NCBI GenBank assembly: GCA_002416505.1
Contig: DIAM01000014.1
Location: forward strand, 149,302 to 213,301
DNA: 64,000 nt
Origin: Gammaproteobacteria bacterium UBA5078
Lineage (GTDB): Bacteria > Pseudomonadota > Gammaproteobacteria > Pseudomonadales > Pseudohongiellaceae
Direction of reading: 5' to 3'
In this document: piece after piece, positions 1 through 8,436 of the stretch
Layout: each line of letters opens with the position of its first letter
How positions within the stretch are numbered: position 1 is the stretch's first letter
Made by a program: the position numbers and the translations under genes
The notes under the pieces: generated by a model
Seen by the model: only the letters and a program-made list of their open reading frames with translations
What the model was told of the DNA's origin: nothing
Databases searched by the model: none

Positions 1-945
1 GGCCAGGGCCAGGCAGCGGTTATGGCGGCACAAGGCCGTGCCATAGAGAATCAGCTGCGCTTCTCACGCAATAACGAGGCCGAAGCCGACCGCGTGGGTA
101 TTCGTACGCTCTATGACGCCGGCTACGACCCCGAAGAGATGCCAGCGATGTTCGAACGCCTCATGGGCTTGAACCGCTTTGGCGCGCGTCCGCCCGAATT
201 CCTGCTCTCTCACCCGGTCACCGAGGCCCGCATCGCCGATACCCGCGGCCGCGCGGCACGCTATCCGGAACGACAGAGCAACCCTAGCCTCGAATATCAG
301 TTAATGCGCTCGCGTATTCAGAATCACTATGAGCCCATAGCGCAGAACGCGATCACGATGTTTCAGGCTGAGCTGAACAACGGCGCCTCGGGCACCGCTA
401 AGAGTGCGGCGCAGTACGGGCTTGCGCTGGCCTATATGAAGAACAAGGAATACAACAAGGCCCATGAGGCGCTGGAACCCCTGCTCGCCACGGACCCAAA
501 CCGTATTGCTTATGTGGTGGCCAAGGCCGAGATCTTCACCGCGGGCAACGAGGCGGGCCGCGCCCAAGAGTTCTTGGCGCGCCCCCTGCAGATAAGCCCA
601 GACAACCACCCCCTGACGATGACCTATGCCGATGCCTTAATCGCGGCGAGAGACTATGAGGAGGCGGCAAAGGTGCTCGAGAAGCACGCTGTCAGCCGCC
701 CCGAGGATCACGATCTTTGGTATGCAATTGCGGAGACGCAGGGCTTGGTTGGCAACGTCAGCAAGGTGCATCAAGCCCGTGCCGAGTATTTCATCTTGGT
801 TGGGGACTTTAAGAGCGCCTCGGAACAGCTCTCCTACGCGCTGCGCATCGAGTCTGACAAAGAGAATAACGGCCCACTCATTGCGAAGCTGCGCCAGCGC
901 TCGCGCGATGTCGAGACACTAGAGCGCAACTCCCGCAGTCGCTAA
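1..945 (+). CDS. bepA: BepA/YfgC-type periplasmic M48 metalloprotease, 3' part only
   Basis: The reading frame is open from the first base of the window, so the gene is cut at its 5' end. About 314 C-terminal residues are present. The visible part starts just after where the HEXXH zinc site would lie. It carries the downstream M48 motif NEAEADRVG, which supplies the third metal ligand, and a FLLSHPVTEARI segment typical of BepA/YfgC. The C-terminal half (about residues 110-300) is a TPR-like alpha-helical repeat domain. BepA acts in the periplasm on outer-membrane protein assembly (LptD, BamA) and degrades stalled intermediates. It converges on nadA, and the two stop codons overlap by about 4 bases. 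Confidence 0.88.
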   Translation, partial: GQGQAAVMAAQGRAIENQLRFSRNNEAEADRVGIRTLYDAGYDPEEMPAMFERLMGLNRFGARPPEFLLSHPVTEARIADTRGRAARYPERQSNPSLEYQLMRSRIQNHYEPIAQNAITMFQAELNNGASGTAKSAAQYGLALAYMKNKEYNKAHEALEPLLATDPNRIAYVVAKAEIFTAGNEAGRAQEFLARPLQISPDNHPLTMTYADALIAARDYEEAAKVLEKHAVSRPEDHDLWYAIAETQGLVGNVSKVHQARAEYFILVGDFKSASEQLSYALRIESDKENNGPLIAKLRQRSRDVETLERNSRSR

Positions 946-2027
946 GCCTTCCCCGTCACGCGCAGCTTGTGCTGCGCCGAGAAATCCAACATCCGCTGCA
1001 AGGGGATCATAGCGCGCTTGGCGAGTTCGCGATCGACCGCCACCCGATTGCTGCCGGTGAGCAGCGACTGATACAGCCTATCCAATGAGTTCATCGCCAT
1101 CCATGGGCAGTGCGCACAGCTGCGACAAGTCGCATCGTTGCCCGCCGTGGGGGCGATGTAGAAGCGCTTATTGGGGGCCAACTGCTGCAACTTGTAGAAG
1201 ATGCCTTTATCCGTGGCCACAATGAAGGACTCATTCGGCATATTCACCGCAGCGTTGATGATCTGCGTCGTGGAGCCCACCATATCGGCTATGGCCAATA
1301 CGGCCGCCGGAGACTCCGGATGCGCAAGAATGGCAGCTTCTGGGTGCACTGCACGCAGATCTAGCAAGCCCTTAGCCTTGAACTCCTCGTGCACGATACA
1401 GGCGCCATCCCACAGCAGCATGTCTGCCCCGCTACGCTGTTGAATATAGCCGCCTAGGTGTTTATCCGGAGCCCAGATGATTTTCTTCCCCTGGGCCGCT
1501 AGATGTTCCACCACATCCACCGCGATGCTCGAGGTTACTACCCAATCGGCGCGGGCTTTAACCGCAGCGGAGGTGTTGGCATAGACCACGACCTCTCGGT
1601 CCGGATGGGCGTCGCAAAATGCGGCGAATTCATCGATGGGACAGGCCAGATCCAGCGAACAGGTGGCCTCAAGCGTAGGCATCAAGACAGTCTTGTCTGG
1701 GCTCAAGATGCTCGCTGTCTCGCCCATGAAACGCACACCGGCGACCACGAGAGTAGACTCCTTAGCGTCGCGACCAAAACGCGCCATCTCCAAGGAATCG
1801 GAGATGAAACCACCGCTCTCCTCGGCTAACTCCTGCAAGAGGGCATCCGTGTAGTAGTGCGCCACCAACACCGCATCTTTTTCCTTCAACAAGACTTTAA
1901 TGCGCGCCTTATAGTCAGCAATCTGCTCCGCATCCATCTGCGCAGGGAGATTCACGGCGGCTAGGTGCTGTCTGACAAGCTGCGAGTCCGCGGCCAAAGT
2001 GTTTACTGCATCGTTTTCTGAAATCAT
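942..2027 (-). CDS. nadA: Quinolinate synthase A
   Basis: 361 aa, normal for the family. NadA condenses iminoaspartate (from NadB) with dihydroxyacetone phosphate to give quinolinate, the first pyridine precursor of NAD. It holds a [4Fe-4S] cluster that acts as a Lewis acid. The expected cysteines are visible: ATCSLDLACP (Cys123), DGACIVHEEF and a C-terminal CRSCAHCPWM motif. The substrate-binding motif VAHYYTDALLQ lies near residue 55. It is a single cytoplasmic enzyme gene with a divergent oxidoreductase gene upstream. The ATG at 2027 fits the family N terminus. In Pseudomonas nadA also lies beside a BepA-like gene. Confidence 0.97.
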   Translation of the reverse strand: MISENDAVNTLAADSQLVRQHLAAVNLPAQMDAEQIADYKARIKVLLKEKDAVLVAHYYTDALLQELAEESGGFISDSLEMARFGRDAKESTLVVAGVRFMGETASILSPDKTVLMPTLEATCSLDLACPIDEFAAFCDAHPDREVVVYANTSAAVKARADWVVTSSIAVDVVEHLAAQGKKIIWAPDKHLGGYIQQRSGADMLLWDGACIVHEEFKAKGLLDLRAVHPEAAILAHPESPAAVLAIADMVGSTTQIINAAVNMPNESFIVATDKGIFYKLQQLAPNKRFYIAPTAGNDATCRSCAHCPWMAMNSLDRLYQSLLTGSNRVAVDRELAKRAMIPLQRMLDFSAQHKLRVTGKA

Positions 2028-2124
2028 AGGGAAGGTTAACTACTCCGCCTCGACGGCATTGAAAGAGACCACATTATACAAGATACTCAGTTGCCAGCGA
2101 AGGGTTGGGTGCGGCACTAGGCTC

Positions 2125-2150
2125 TTTCGCGGACAAGCCCGCTCCCACAG
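2125..2150. repeat. REP-like palindrome
   Basis: The intergenic segment reads TTCGCGGACAAGCCCGCTCC followed by CACAG. This is the small hairpin with a 'CCGCTCC(C/T)ACA' tail typical of Pseudomonas-type REP sequences. It lies between the divergent nadA and oxidoreductase starts. A second copy is near 41830. Confidence 0.6.
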
Positions 2151-2211
2151 CACTGCCCAGCTCTTCACATCCAAACTCATTGTAGTACTCGTCAACAAGA
2201 AGGAAAGCAAA

Positions 2212-3186
2212 ATGCCAAAAGCGATCGTCATCGAGAAGACCGGCGGCCCCGAAGTCATGGAGTTCAAGGAAGTAAAGGTGGGCAAGCCAGCCAAGGGGGA
2301 AGTCACCATTCGCGCCACCGCGATCGGCGTAAACTTCATCGATATCTATCAGCGCACGGGTCTTTACCCCGCGCCCCTGCCCTTCACACCTGGTGGCGAA
2401 GTATGCGGCGTGGTCGAGGCAATCGGCGCAGGCGTTAGTGATTTGAAGATCGGCGATCGGGTAGCTTGCGGCACTGCCGGTGTCGGATGCTATGCAGAGA
2501 AGATCAATATCAAGGCCAGCGTCCTAGTCAAGGTGCCCAAGCACATCAGTGACGAAGTCGCGGCGGCGATGATGCTCAAGGGCATGACGGTGCAGTATTT
2601 GATTCGGCAGATCTATAAGGTGAAAAAGGGCGACACGATCCTCGTCCATGCCGCCGCCGGCGGCGTGGGCTTGATACTTTGCCAATGGGCGAAATCCCTC
2701 GGCGCTACCGTGATCGGTACGGTGAGCTCGCCAGAGAAGGCTAAACTCGCCAAGGCCAATGGTTGCGACTACCCGATCAACTACGTCAAAGAAGACTTCG
2801 TGAAACGCGTCAAGACCATCACCAAGGGTGCGATGCTCCCAGTCGTCTACGACTCCATCGGCGCCGACACCTTCCCAGCCTCGCTCGACTGCCTGCGCAA
2901 GCGCGGCCTCTTCATCACCTATGGCAACGCCTCTGGCCCAGTACCTGCATTCCCACCGGCATTGTTGGCGCAGAAAGGCTCGCTCATGATGACCCGCCCT
3001 ACCCTGTTCAGCTTCGTTAGCACACCGGAGGAATTGCGCAGCGTGGCGGGCGATTTGATGAAGGTCATTAAGTCGGGAGCCGTGAAGATAGAGGTGAATC
3101 ACCGCTACGCCCTGCAGGATGCCGCACAGGCACATGCCGATCTGGCGGCGCGTAAAACCACCGGCTCGATCGTGTTGATACCCTGA
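2212..3186 (+). CDS. qorA: NADPH:quinone oxidoreductase (zinc-independent MDR family)
   Basis: 324 aa from the ATG at 2212, preceded by an AAGGAAAG ribosome site. The open frame runs further upstream, but the protein similarity to quinone reductases begins at MPKAIVIEKTGGPEVM. It has a GroES-like N-terminal domain (about residues 1-120) and a Rossmann cofactor domain with the motif HAAAGGVGLILCQWAK near residue 145. The family reduces quinones with NADPH in the cytoplasm and protects against quinone redox cycling. No zinc-binding cysteine cluster is seen, as expected for the QOR subgroup. It is monocistronic; the substrate cannot be told from sequence. Confidence 0.92.
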   Translation: MPKAIVIEKTGGPEVMEFKEVKVGKPAKGEVTIRATAIGVNFIDIYQRTGLYPAPLPFTPGGEVCGVVEAIGAGVSDLKIGDRVACGTAGVGCYAEKINIKASVLVKVPKHISDEVAAAMMLKGMTVQYLIRQIYKVKKGDTILVHAAAGGVGLILCQWAKSLGATVIGTVSSPEKAKLAKANGCDYPINYVKEDFVKRVKTITKGAMLPVVYDSIGADTFPASLDCLRKRGLFITYGNASGPVPAFPPALLAQKGSLMMTRPTLFSFVSTPEELRSVAGDLMKVIKSGAVKIEVNHRYALQDAAQAHADLAARKTTGSIVLIP

Positions 3187-3309
3187 AGCTAAACCTAGTA
3201 AATTTTCTCTAAGTAAGATAGACAAGATTTTCTTGAAGATACCAGTGGCTTACGAAATGCTTTAATGAGGAGGGATTGCATAGGTTAAGCCCTAGTTTCT
3301 GCGGCGAGA

Positions 3310-4725
3310 TTACTCGGGTGCGGCTACTTCCCCGGAGTAAAATACCTCACAGGATTCATCTGTAATAAACGCGGCACCCTGTCTGAGTAGCTTGAGAACT
3401 GGACTGGCAAGGGTAAAGAGTATCTGCGACTGATCTACCTCTGGTTGCGCGAAGCTACCGTGAACTTTTTGCTGTATCACACTACAGCCCTCGCGATCGA
3501 GCATCGCAATAGTCACATCGACAAACTGTGCATTGACCAGGTCGAGCTGACCTTGCAACGCAACTCGATATTGCCCAGTTGCCATCGCGACATCGACCGA
3601 CTGTGCCATACCGTCTGCAATCTTCCAGTCAGAGATTAGGCTGGAGATTTCACTGCTGCCACTAGACTGCGCTAATAGCGAAGTAAAGTCATAGCCTTTT
3701 GTCGCCAAGAGTCCTAACGGACCGGCAAAGAAGAAGGCTCCTGCGTCAATTAAATTAAAGTTCTGGCTAGATTCAAATTTTTCGAATTTCTCATCAAGAT
3801 CAATTCCTGTGAGCGTGAGCTGCGCACCATGTAGAAAAATGGCACCCTTGGCACTTTGCATAAGCTGTGCGCTATCGTTGCCCACCATTTCTAGATTCAA
3901 TGTCAGATCTAACGCACCCGCCGCTGTGTATTGGGCAGGCAAAGTGTTTAACAAACCCTTGAGTTTCAACCCCGGCAAAACATAGCTGACTTGATAGCGC
4001 GGCGTCGCATTGGAAAAATCCGCTAGAATACCAGCAGTCCCTTGCCCGTCTAAAAATTGCATTGTAATAGGTGCAAAGTTGATTACGCCTCCGGCAGCAA
4101 CCGCAATGACTTTCAGATCGGAACCACTATAGCTATTGTATTGAAACTCTGCGCAAGAAAGTTCGGCATCGAAAGAGAGATTCTGCAAAAGCGTCTTTGC
4201 TGAACCACTTTGTGTCAGAGCTTTTTGCATCTGCATATCGCAGTCCATTGCTGAGAGAATCTCTTCGGCTTGATTATCGAAATATCTCAACGTGGCACCG
4301 CTAAAGGAGAACTCCGGAATCTCCTGAACGTCTAGAGAGTCTTCCATGGATGCGAAATAATCAGAAGGGAGATTGGCTAGAATACTTGGAGCAATGGAAA
4401 AATTGGGTTGATCCAAGTTTATCGACAAAATTTTAATATTCCCAACTAACAAGGGCAACATCGCGATTCCAATTCTTGCCCGTTCAGCTACCAGCAACTC
4501 CTGCCCTTGCTCACCGATGCGAAGCTTACCCAGCGTAAGATGCAAACCTGGTAATAAGCCTATGGTCAGAGGACCCTCGATATGAGTTTCCATACTCAAT
4601 GCTTCAGAGGCGAGCATTTCGATCCGTATTTTATTCTCGTTGCTCTCCAGTACATTCGGAAGCACGACCAGAAGCAGGACTATGAAAAGAGCGATAAGGC
4701 CGAAGGTTTTCAATGTTTTTTCCAT
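3310..4725 (-). CDS. AsmA-like envelope protein
   Basis: About 470 aa from the ATG at 4725; a GTG at 4764 would add 13 residues without a membrane-targeting signal. An N-terminal hydrophobic segment (LIALFIVLLLVVLPNVL, residues 8-24) is followed by an AsmA-type N-terminal region (THIEGPLTIGLLPGLHLTLG) and a long beta-rich body, so most of the protein is probably periplasmic and inner-membrane anchored. AsmA-family proteins are linked to lipid transport and outer-membrane homeostasis. It is shorter than E. coli AsmA (about 617 aa). The gene looks more AT-rich than its neighbours and lies between qorA and tRNA-Lys, so it may have been acquired. Confidence 0.75.
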   Translation of the reverse strand: MEKTLKTFGLIALFIVLLLVVLPNVLESNENKIRIEMLASEALSMETHIEGPLTIGLLPGLHLTLGKLRIGEQGQELLVAERARIGIAMLPLLVGNIKILSINLDQPNFSIAPSILANLPSDYFASMEDSLDVQEIPEFSFSGATLRYFDNQAEEILSAMDCDMQMQKALTQSGSAKTLLQNLSFDAELSCAEFQYNSYSGSDLKVIAVAAGGVINFAPITMQFLDGQGTAGILADFSNATPRYQVSYVLPGLKLKGLLNTLPAQYTAAGALDLTLNLEMVGNDSAQLMQSAKGAIFLHGAQLTLTGIDLDEKFEKFESSQNFNLIDAGAFFFAGPLGLLATKGYDFTSLLAQSSGSSEISSLISDWKIADGMAQSVDVAMATGQYRVALQGQLDLVNAQFVDVTIAMLDREGCSVIQQKVHGSFAQPEVDQSQILFTLASPVLKLLRQGAAFITDESCEVFYSGEVAAPE

Positions 4726-4764
4726 AGTCGATGATTCGATCGAGGAATTTATGCGGATTGTCAC

Positions 4765-5230
4765 ATGGGATTGTTTAGGTCTTTTGCGTCTTTCATACTC
4801 TCTTTGCCAAATTCCGTAACTTAATACATACGCAAGAATGCTCTATCTTTAGGAGCTCGTATGTACGGCACCCAACGTACGCTAAATTGTCGATAGAGTA
4901 GATTGCAACACCCTCCCCGAAGAGTAGTGTATTGGTGCACATTTTTAAGGCCATTAGCTCAAATTGCAGGTGTAGGGGCTCTTGAAGCAACAGTTCGATT
5001 CCGAAATACCGACCGATGCTAAACTTGAAGATTATTAGAAAATAATGCAGCGGTTTATTAGACAGAGCGAGGGGGGAAAACTATGGAGAGTTGCAAGGTA
5101 ATTTCAAGAGATTTTTTGCAGTCAGTTGCGCTGCTGGAACGACCCCCAGGAAAGAACAAATGCTGGGGGGTATTCGAGCGGCAAGCTATTGAATTGTATG
5201 GAACTATACAAGCTTGCGCGCTTTAGTGTT
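4765..5230. other. Long intergenic stretch downstream of tRNA-Lys
   Basis: 466 bp without a convincing gene. A 65-codon minus-strand frame (4793-4990) shows no recognisable domain and no good ribosome site. A GC-rich inverted repeat, ACCCCCAG at 5142-5149 and CTGGGGGGT at 5163-5171, could form a hairpin with a 13-base loop. The region is AT-rich. No second copy of the tRNA-Lys 3' end was seen, so an attachment-site duplication is not supported. Confidence 0.5.
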
Positions 5231-5306
5231 TGGTGGGTCGTGAGTGACTCGAACACTCGACCAATTGGTTAAAAGCCAACTGCTCTACCGACTGAGCTAA
5301 CGACCC
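5231..5306 (-). tRNA. tRNA-Lys (anticodon TTT)
   Basis: The reverse strand folds as a 76-nt cloverleaf: acceptor GGGTCGT/ACGACCC, D arm with AGCTCAGTCGGTAGAGC, anticodon loop CTTTTAA (anticodon TTT), T loop TTCGAGT and an encoded CCA. It lies 3' of queC on the same strand, as in Pseudomonas. Confidence 0.97.
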
Positions 5307-5387
5307 GTGCAAAGAAGGGCGTCATAGTACTATTATGAGCGAAAAAGACAAGCCTTTTATTGTTTAATAACTACAAAACAAGCCTGC

Positions 5388-6080
5388 TTAGCTGTAGTGC
5401 GTCGGGTCTGCGACACCTGCCTCCGCGAAGCCCTTCACTCTGAAGCGACAACTATCACATCTTCCACAGGCACGCCCCTGCGCATCTGCTTGATAACAGG
5501 ACACCGTCAAAGAGTAGTCCACTCCCAGAGCGATGCCACGGGCGATAATCTCCGCCTTACTCAAGTGAATTAAGGGTACTTCTATACGCAGTGCAGCACC
5601 CTCTACGGCCGCCTTCGTGGCAAGATTCGCCATCGCCTCGAATGCCGCTATAAACTCGGGCCTGCAATCGGGATAGCCGGAGTAATCCCGAGCATTCACC
5701 CCAATAAAAATAGTCTGTGCGTGTATAGCCTCGGCTAACGCCAAGGCGTAGGAAAGAAAAACCGTATTGCGAGCCGGCACGTAGGTGACGGGTATGCCGA
5801 CCGATTCCTGCTCTGGCACATCCATATCTGCATCGGTTAATGCCGAACCACCCAAGGCGCCGATGCCCAGAGGGATCACCGAGTGCTGGACCACACCCAT
5901 CCTCTCGGCGAGCACACGCGCCGCTTGCAACTCGCTATGCGAACGCTGCCCATAATCGAAACTCAAGGCGTAAATCTCGTAGCCTTCACTCTTCGCGATA
6001 GCCAAACATGTACTCGAGTCTAGCCCGCCCGAAAGCAGCACTACGGCCTTTTTCTGCTGTACTTCTTGTGCATTTTTCAC
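5388..6080 (-). CDS. queC: 7-cyano-7-deazaguanine synthase
   Basis: 230 aa from a GTG at 6080, which has a well-placed GGAGA seven bases upstream and gives the normal QueC length. A longer frame reaching 6146 would overlap queE and add unrelated residues. QueC converts 7-carboxy-7-deazaguanine, ammonia and ATP to preQ0, the queuosine precursor. The PP-loop SGGLDSS is at the N terminus. Zinc-binding cysteines are at the C terminus in SCYQADAQGRACGRCDSCR. It follows queE by 41 bases on the same strand, so the two pathway steps are co-transcribed. Confidence 0.95.
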   Translation of the reverse strand: MKNAQEVQQKKAVVLLSGGLDSSTCLAIAKSEGYEIYALSFDYGQRSHSELQAARVLAERMGVVQHSVIPLGIGALGGSALTDADMDVPEQESVGIPVTYVPARNTVFLSYALALAEAIHAQTIFIGVNARDYSGYPDCRPEFIAAFEAMANLATKAAVEGAALRIEVPLIHLSKAEIIARGIALGVDYSLTVSCYQADAQGRACGRCDSCRFRVKGFAEAGVADPTHYS

Positions 6081-6121
6081 ATCAATATCTCCAGCCACGC
6101 GCGCGCTGCGGCATCGATTCT

Positions 6122-6775
6122 CTAGTGTCCTGGCTTGTCGCCCCAAATATGTTTATGCAGCTGCAATTGCATACGCACGTCAAGACGCTCGGCGAGAATC
6201 CACTCGGCCAGATCGCGATAACTTAGCTGCTCGAAGCTCGGGGAGAACAACACCTCTGACACACGTGAGCGCAGATCGAATTGCTCTGTCTTCGCTTTAG
6301 CCCATTCGAAATCGCGTCGATCGCAGATCACAAATTTGACTTGATCAATCGGTTTCAGGTGTTTGATATTCGATTCGAGATTGCGATCACATTCGCCCGA
6401 ACCCGGCGTCTTCAGATCGAGAACCGTCACCACGCGCGGATCCACATTCGCGATAGACATGGCGCCACTGGTCTCCAGTGAGACCGTTTGCCCAGCATCG
6501 CATAGCTCTCGCATCAGCGTGAGAGACTCCGGCTGAGCCAGGGGCTCCCCTCCCGTCACTGTCACATAACGCGCACCATATGCCTTTACTTGCTCGAGAA
6601 TATTTTCCATCGGCAGGACATCGCCTTTATGGAACGCATAGGCTGTATCGCAATAGACGCAACGCAGTGGACAACCGGTGAGACGCACGAAGACCGTGGG
6701 CAGACCCACCGTCGCAGTCTCCCCCTGTAGGGAGTAGAAAATTTCATTAATACGCAGTGAAGGCGAGGTGTCCAT
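6122..6775 (-). CDS. queE: 7-carboxy-7-deazaguanine synthase (radical SAM)
   Basis: 217 aa. QueE is the radical-SAM enzyme that contracts the ring of 6-carboxytetrahydropterin to 7-carboxy-7-deazaguanine. The N terminus (RINEIFYSLQGE) is typical. The cluster motif is the canonical CX3CX2C in LTGCPLRCVYCDTAYA, near residue 35, followed by the glycine-rich VTGGEPLAQP SAM-binding strand. This is the compact Pseudomonas-like form, not the enteric version with an expanded cysteine spacing. It is transcribed with queC, downstream of cpoB. Confidence 0.96.
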   Translation of the reverse strand: MDTSPSLRINEIFYSLQGETATVGLPTVFVRLTGCPLRCVYCDTAYAFHKGDVLPMENILEQVKAYGARYVTVTGGEPLAQPESLTLMRELCDAGQTVSLETSGAMSIANVDPRVVTVLDLKTPGSGECDRNLESNIKHLKPIDQVKFVICDRRDFEWAKAKTEQFDLRSRVSEVLFSPSFEQLSYRDLAEWILAERLDVRMQLQLHKHIWGDKPGH

Positions 6776-6849
6776 GAGGGCTCGGGGTATTGTGCCGAAT
6801 CCGGCGGGTAGAATTAGTGCGGCACTTGAGAGCGCGTATAGACGCGATC

Positions 6850-7833
6850 CTAGTTCATTGCTCGCAAATAGATGTCTGCGAGATTAGCCGCAGAGGTATT
6901 CGGATAACGCGACTGCACCTGGCGCAACAACTGCTGAGCACGCGAGGCGTTACCCAGTTTGTCGTATACCGTGCCGAGTGAGTACATGGCATCGTCGACT
7001 TTACGGCCATCGGGGTATTGCGTCACGACGGTCTCGAAGGATTCACGCGCTTCGTTAAGCATAGCCAAATTGACATAGGCCTGCCCTTTCCAATAGTAGG
7101 CATTCGTCACGAAGCGTCCGTTCGGATAGAGGCTTAGGTATTGATCGAATTCCGTCACCGCGCGCTGATACTGCTCTTCCTGCAGCAGAGAATCCAAGGC
7201 CATCTGGTATTGCTGCTGCTCGGAGAGAACGGTTGGCTGCAGGGGCGCTATCGCGCTCTGCACCGTGTTTGCCGCTACTGTGGCGCCAGCGTTTGGAAAC
7301 GCAGTCACTGGCATCGGAGTGCCACCGGCCTGGATTGGGGTATTACCGCTCGCGGCGTTAGGTACGGGAGCCTGTGTGGCGCTCGGCGTTCGTACCTGGG
7401 TGCCGGGCGCTGGGTTTTGAACCGATGCGCTTGCGCTAGGTGCAGGAGCAACTCCTGTACTTTGGGGAATCTGGGGTGATTGTGCCACGGGTGCTGTGGC
7501 CGTCGGCATCGCTGGAGATGCAGAGGATATCTGTGACAATCGAGAATCGAGATCGGTATAACGTTCCATCGACTCGCGCTGTAGATTGCGCAACTCGTAG
7601 GCCTGCTCTTCCACTATTCCGCGCACCGTCTCAAGCTCTGAGCGAAGTTCACGAAACTGATCGAGCAACATAATCAAGGCATCGTTAGAGGAAGCACTGC
7701 CCGACTGCCCTCCCGCAGGAGTTTGGCCGGGCGTAAAAGGCTGGGCCTCAACGACTCCCGCAGCGCTCATAGCACCGGTGCTCAGCAAAGTCGCTGGCAC
7801 GGCAATTAGTAACGCTGCAAGAGTGTGCTTCAT
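6850..7833 (-). CDS. cpoB: Tol-Pal system protein CpoB (YbgF)
   Basis: 327 aa. An N-terminal signal peptide (MKHTLAALLIAVPATLLSTG) is followed by a coiled-coil trimerisation segment (about residues 45-100), a long Pro/Ala/Thr-rich linker (about 105-200) and C-terminal TPR repeats (about 205-325, ending YPNTSAANLADIYLRAMN). CpoB is periplasmic and links Tol-Pal outer-membrane constriction to PBP1B-dependent septal peptidoglycan synthesis. It is the last gene of the tol cluster, 12 bases after pal. The linker is longer than in E. coli (263 aa total). Confidence 0.94.
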   Translation of the reverse strand: MKHTLAALLIAVPATLLSTGAMSAAGVVEAQPFTPGQTPAGGQSGSASSNDALIMLLDQFRELRSELETVRGIVEEQAYELRNLQRESMERYTDLDSRLSQISSASPAMPTATAPVAQSPQIPQSTGVAPAPSASASVQNPAPGTQVRTPSATQAPVPNAASGNTPIQAGGTPMPVTAFPNAGATVAANTVQSAIAPLQPTVLSEQQQYQMALDSLLQEEQYQRAVTEFDQYLSLYPNGRFVTNAYYWKGQAYVNLAMLNEARESFETVVTQYPDGRKVDDAMYSLGTVYDKLGNASRAQQLLRQVQSRYPNTSAANLADIYLRAMN

Positions 7834-7845
7834 TTTCGTCGCGCC

Positions 7846-8370
7846 TTACTTGATTTCAACTCGACGGTTCAAACGGTATGCAGCTTCAGTTTGACCATTG
7901 TTCGCAGGACGCTCTTCACCGTAGCTGACCGTTTCGATCTGCGACAGTGAAGCACCGTTCACGACTAGGTAGTCACGGATGCTGTTTGCACGACGCTCGC
8001 CCAACGCTAGGTTGTACTCGCGTGTACCGCGCTCATCCGCATGACCTTCCAAACGGATGCGACGGCTGGTGTTTGAAGCCAGGTTACGACCGTGAATAGC
8101 TAATACATCGCGATCCGATGCCAGGAACTCTGACACGTCGAAGTCGAAGTAAAATACGGTTGTATTCAACGCGGCAGCTTCCATGCGCTGCTGAGCTTCA
8201 CGCTCACGAGCCAGACGCTCAGCTTCCGCACGGGCTGCAGCAGCAGTAGTCGCATCAATACCGGAAGTATCGGCTACAACTGGTGCTGCCATTTCTTCGT
8301 CGCCACTCGAACTACAGGCTGCAACACCCATAATTGATATAGCAAGGATAGTTGTTCTGAAAAATTTCAT
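7846..8370 (-). CDS. pal: Peptidoglycan-associated lipoprotein Pal
   Basis: 174 aa from the ATG at 8370 (MKFFRTTILAISIMGVAAC). The GVAAC lipobox places the lipidated cysteine near residue 19. A longer frame reaching 8418 would displace the signal peptide, so it is rejected. The C-terminal OmpA-like domain binds meso-diaminopimelate of peptidoglycan; the motif LEGHADERGTREYNLALGER is visible. Pal is an outer-membrane lipoprotein that binds TolB and is pulled along the septum by TolQRA. The gene sits between tolB and cpoB. Confidence 0.97.
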   Translation of the reverse strand: MKFFRTTILAISIMGVAACSSSGDEEMAAPVVADTSGIDATTAAAARAEAERLAREREAQQRMEAAALNTTVFYFDFDVSEFLASDRDVLAIHGRNLASNTSRRIRLEGHADERGTREYNLALGERRANSIRDYLVVNGASLSQIETVSYGEERPANNGQTEAAYRLNRRVEIK

Positions 8371-8436
8371 GCTGTGCGTACCCACTCTGCAAACCCTCCG
8401 ATAGGCTGATGCTATCAAATTTTCAAGTTTAATAAC

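Noticed and set aside
4793..4990. 65-codon minus-strand frame
   Set aside because: No domain, no good ribosome site, unusual composition; in AT-rich intergenic DNA.
4725..5306. Genomic island attachment at tRNA-Lys
   Set aside because: No second copy of the tRNA 3' end and no integrase in the region; kept only as a weak composition-based observation.
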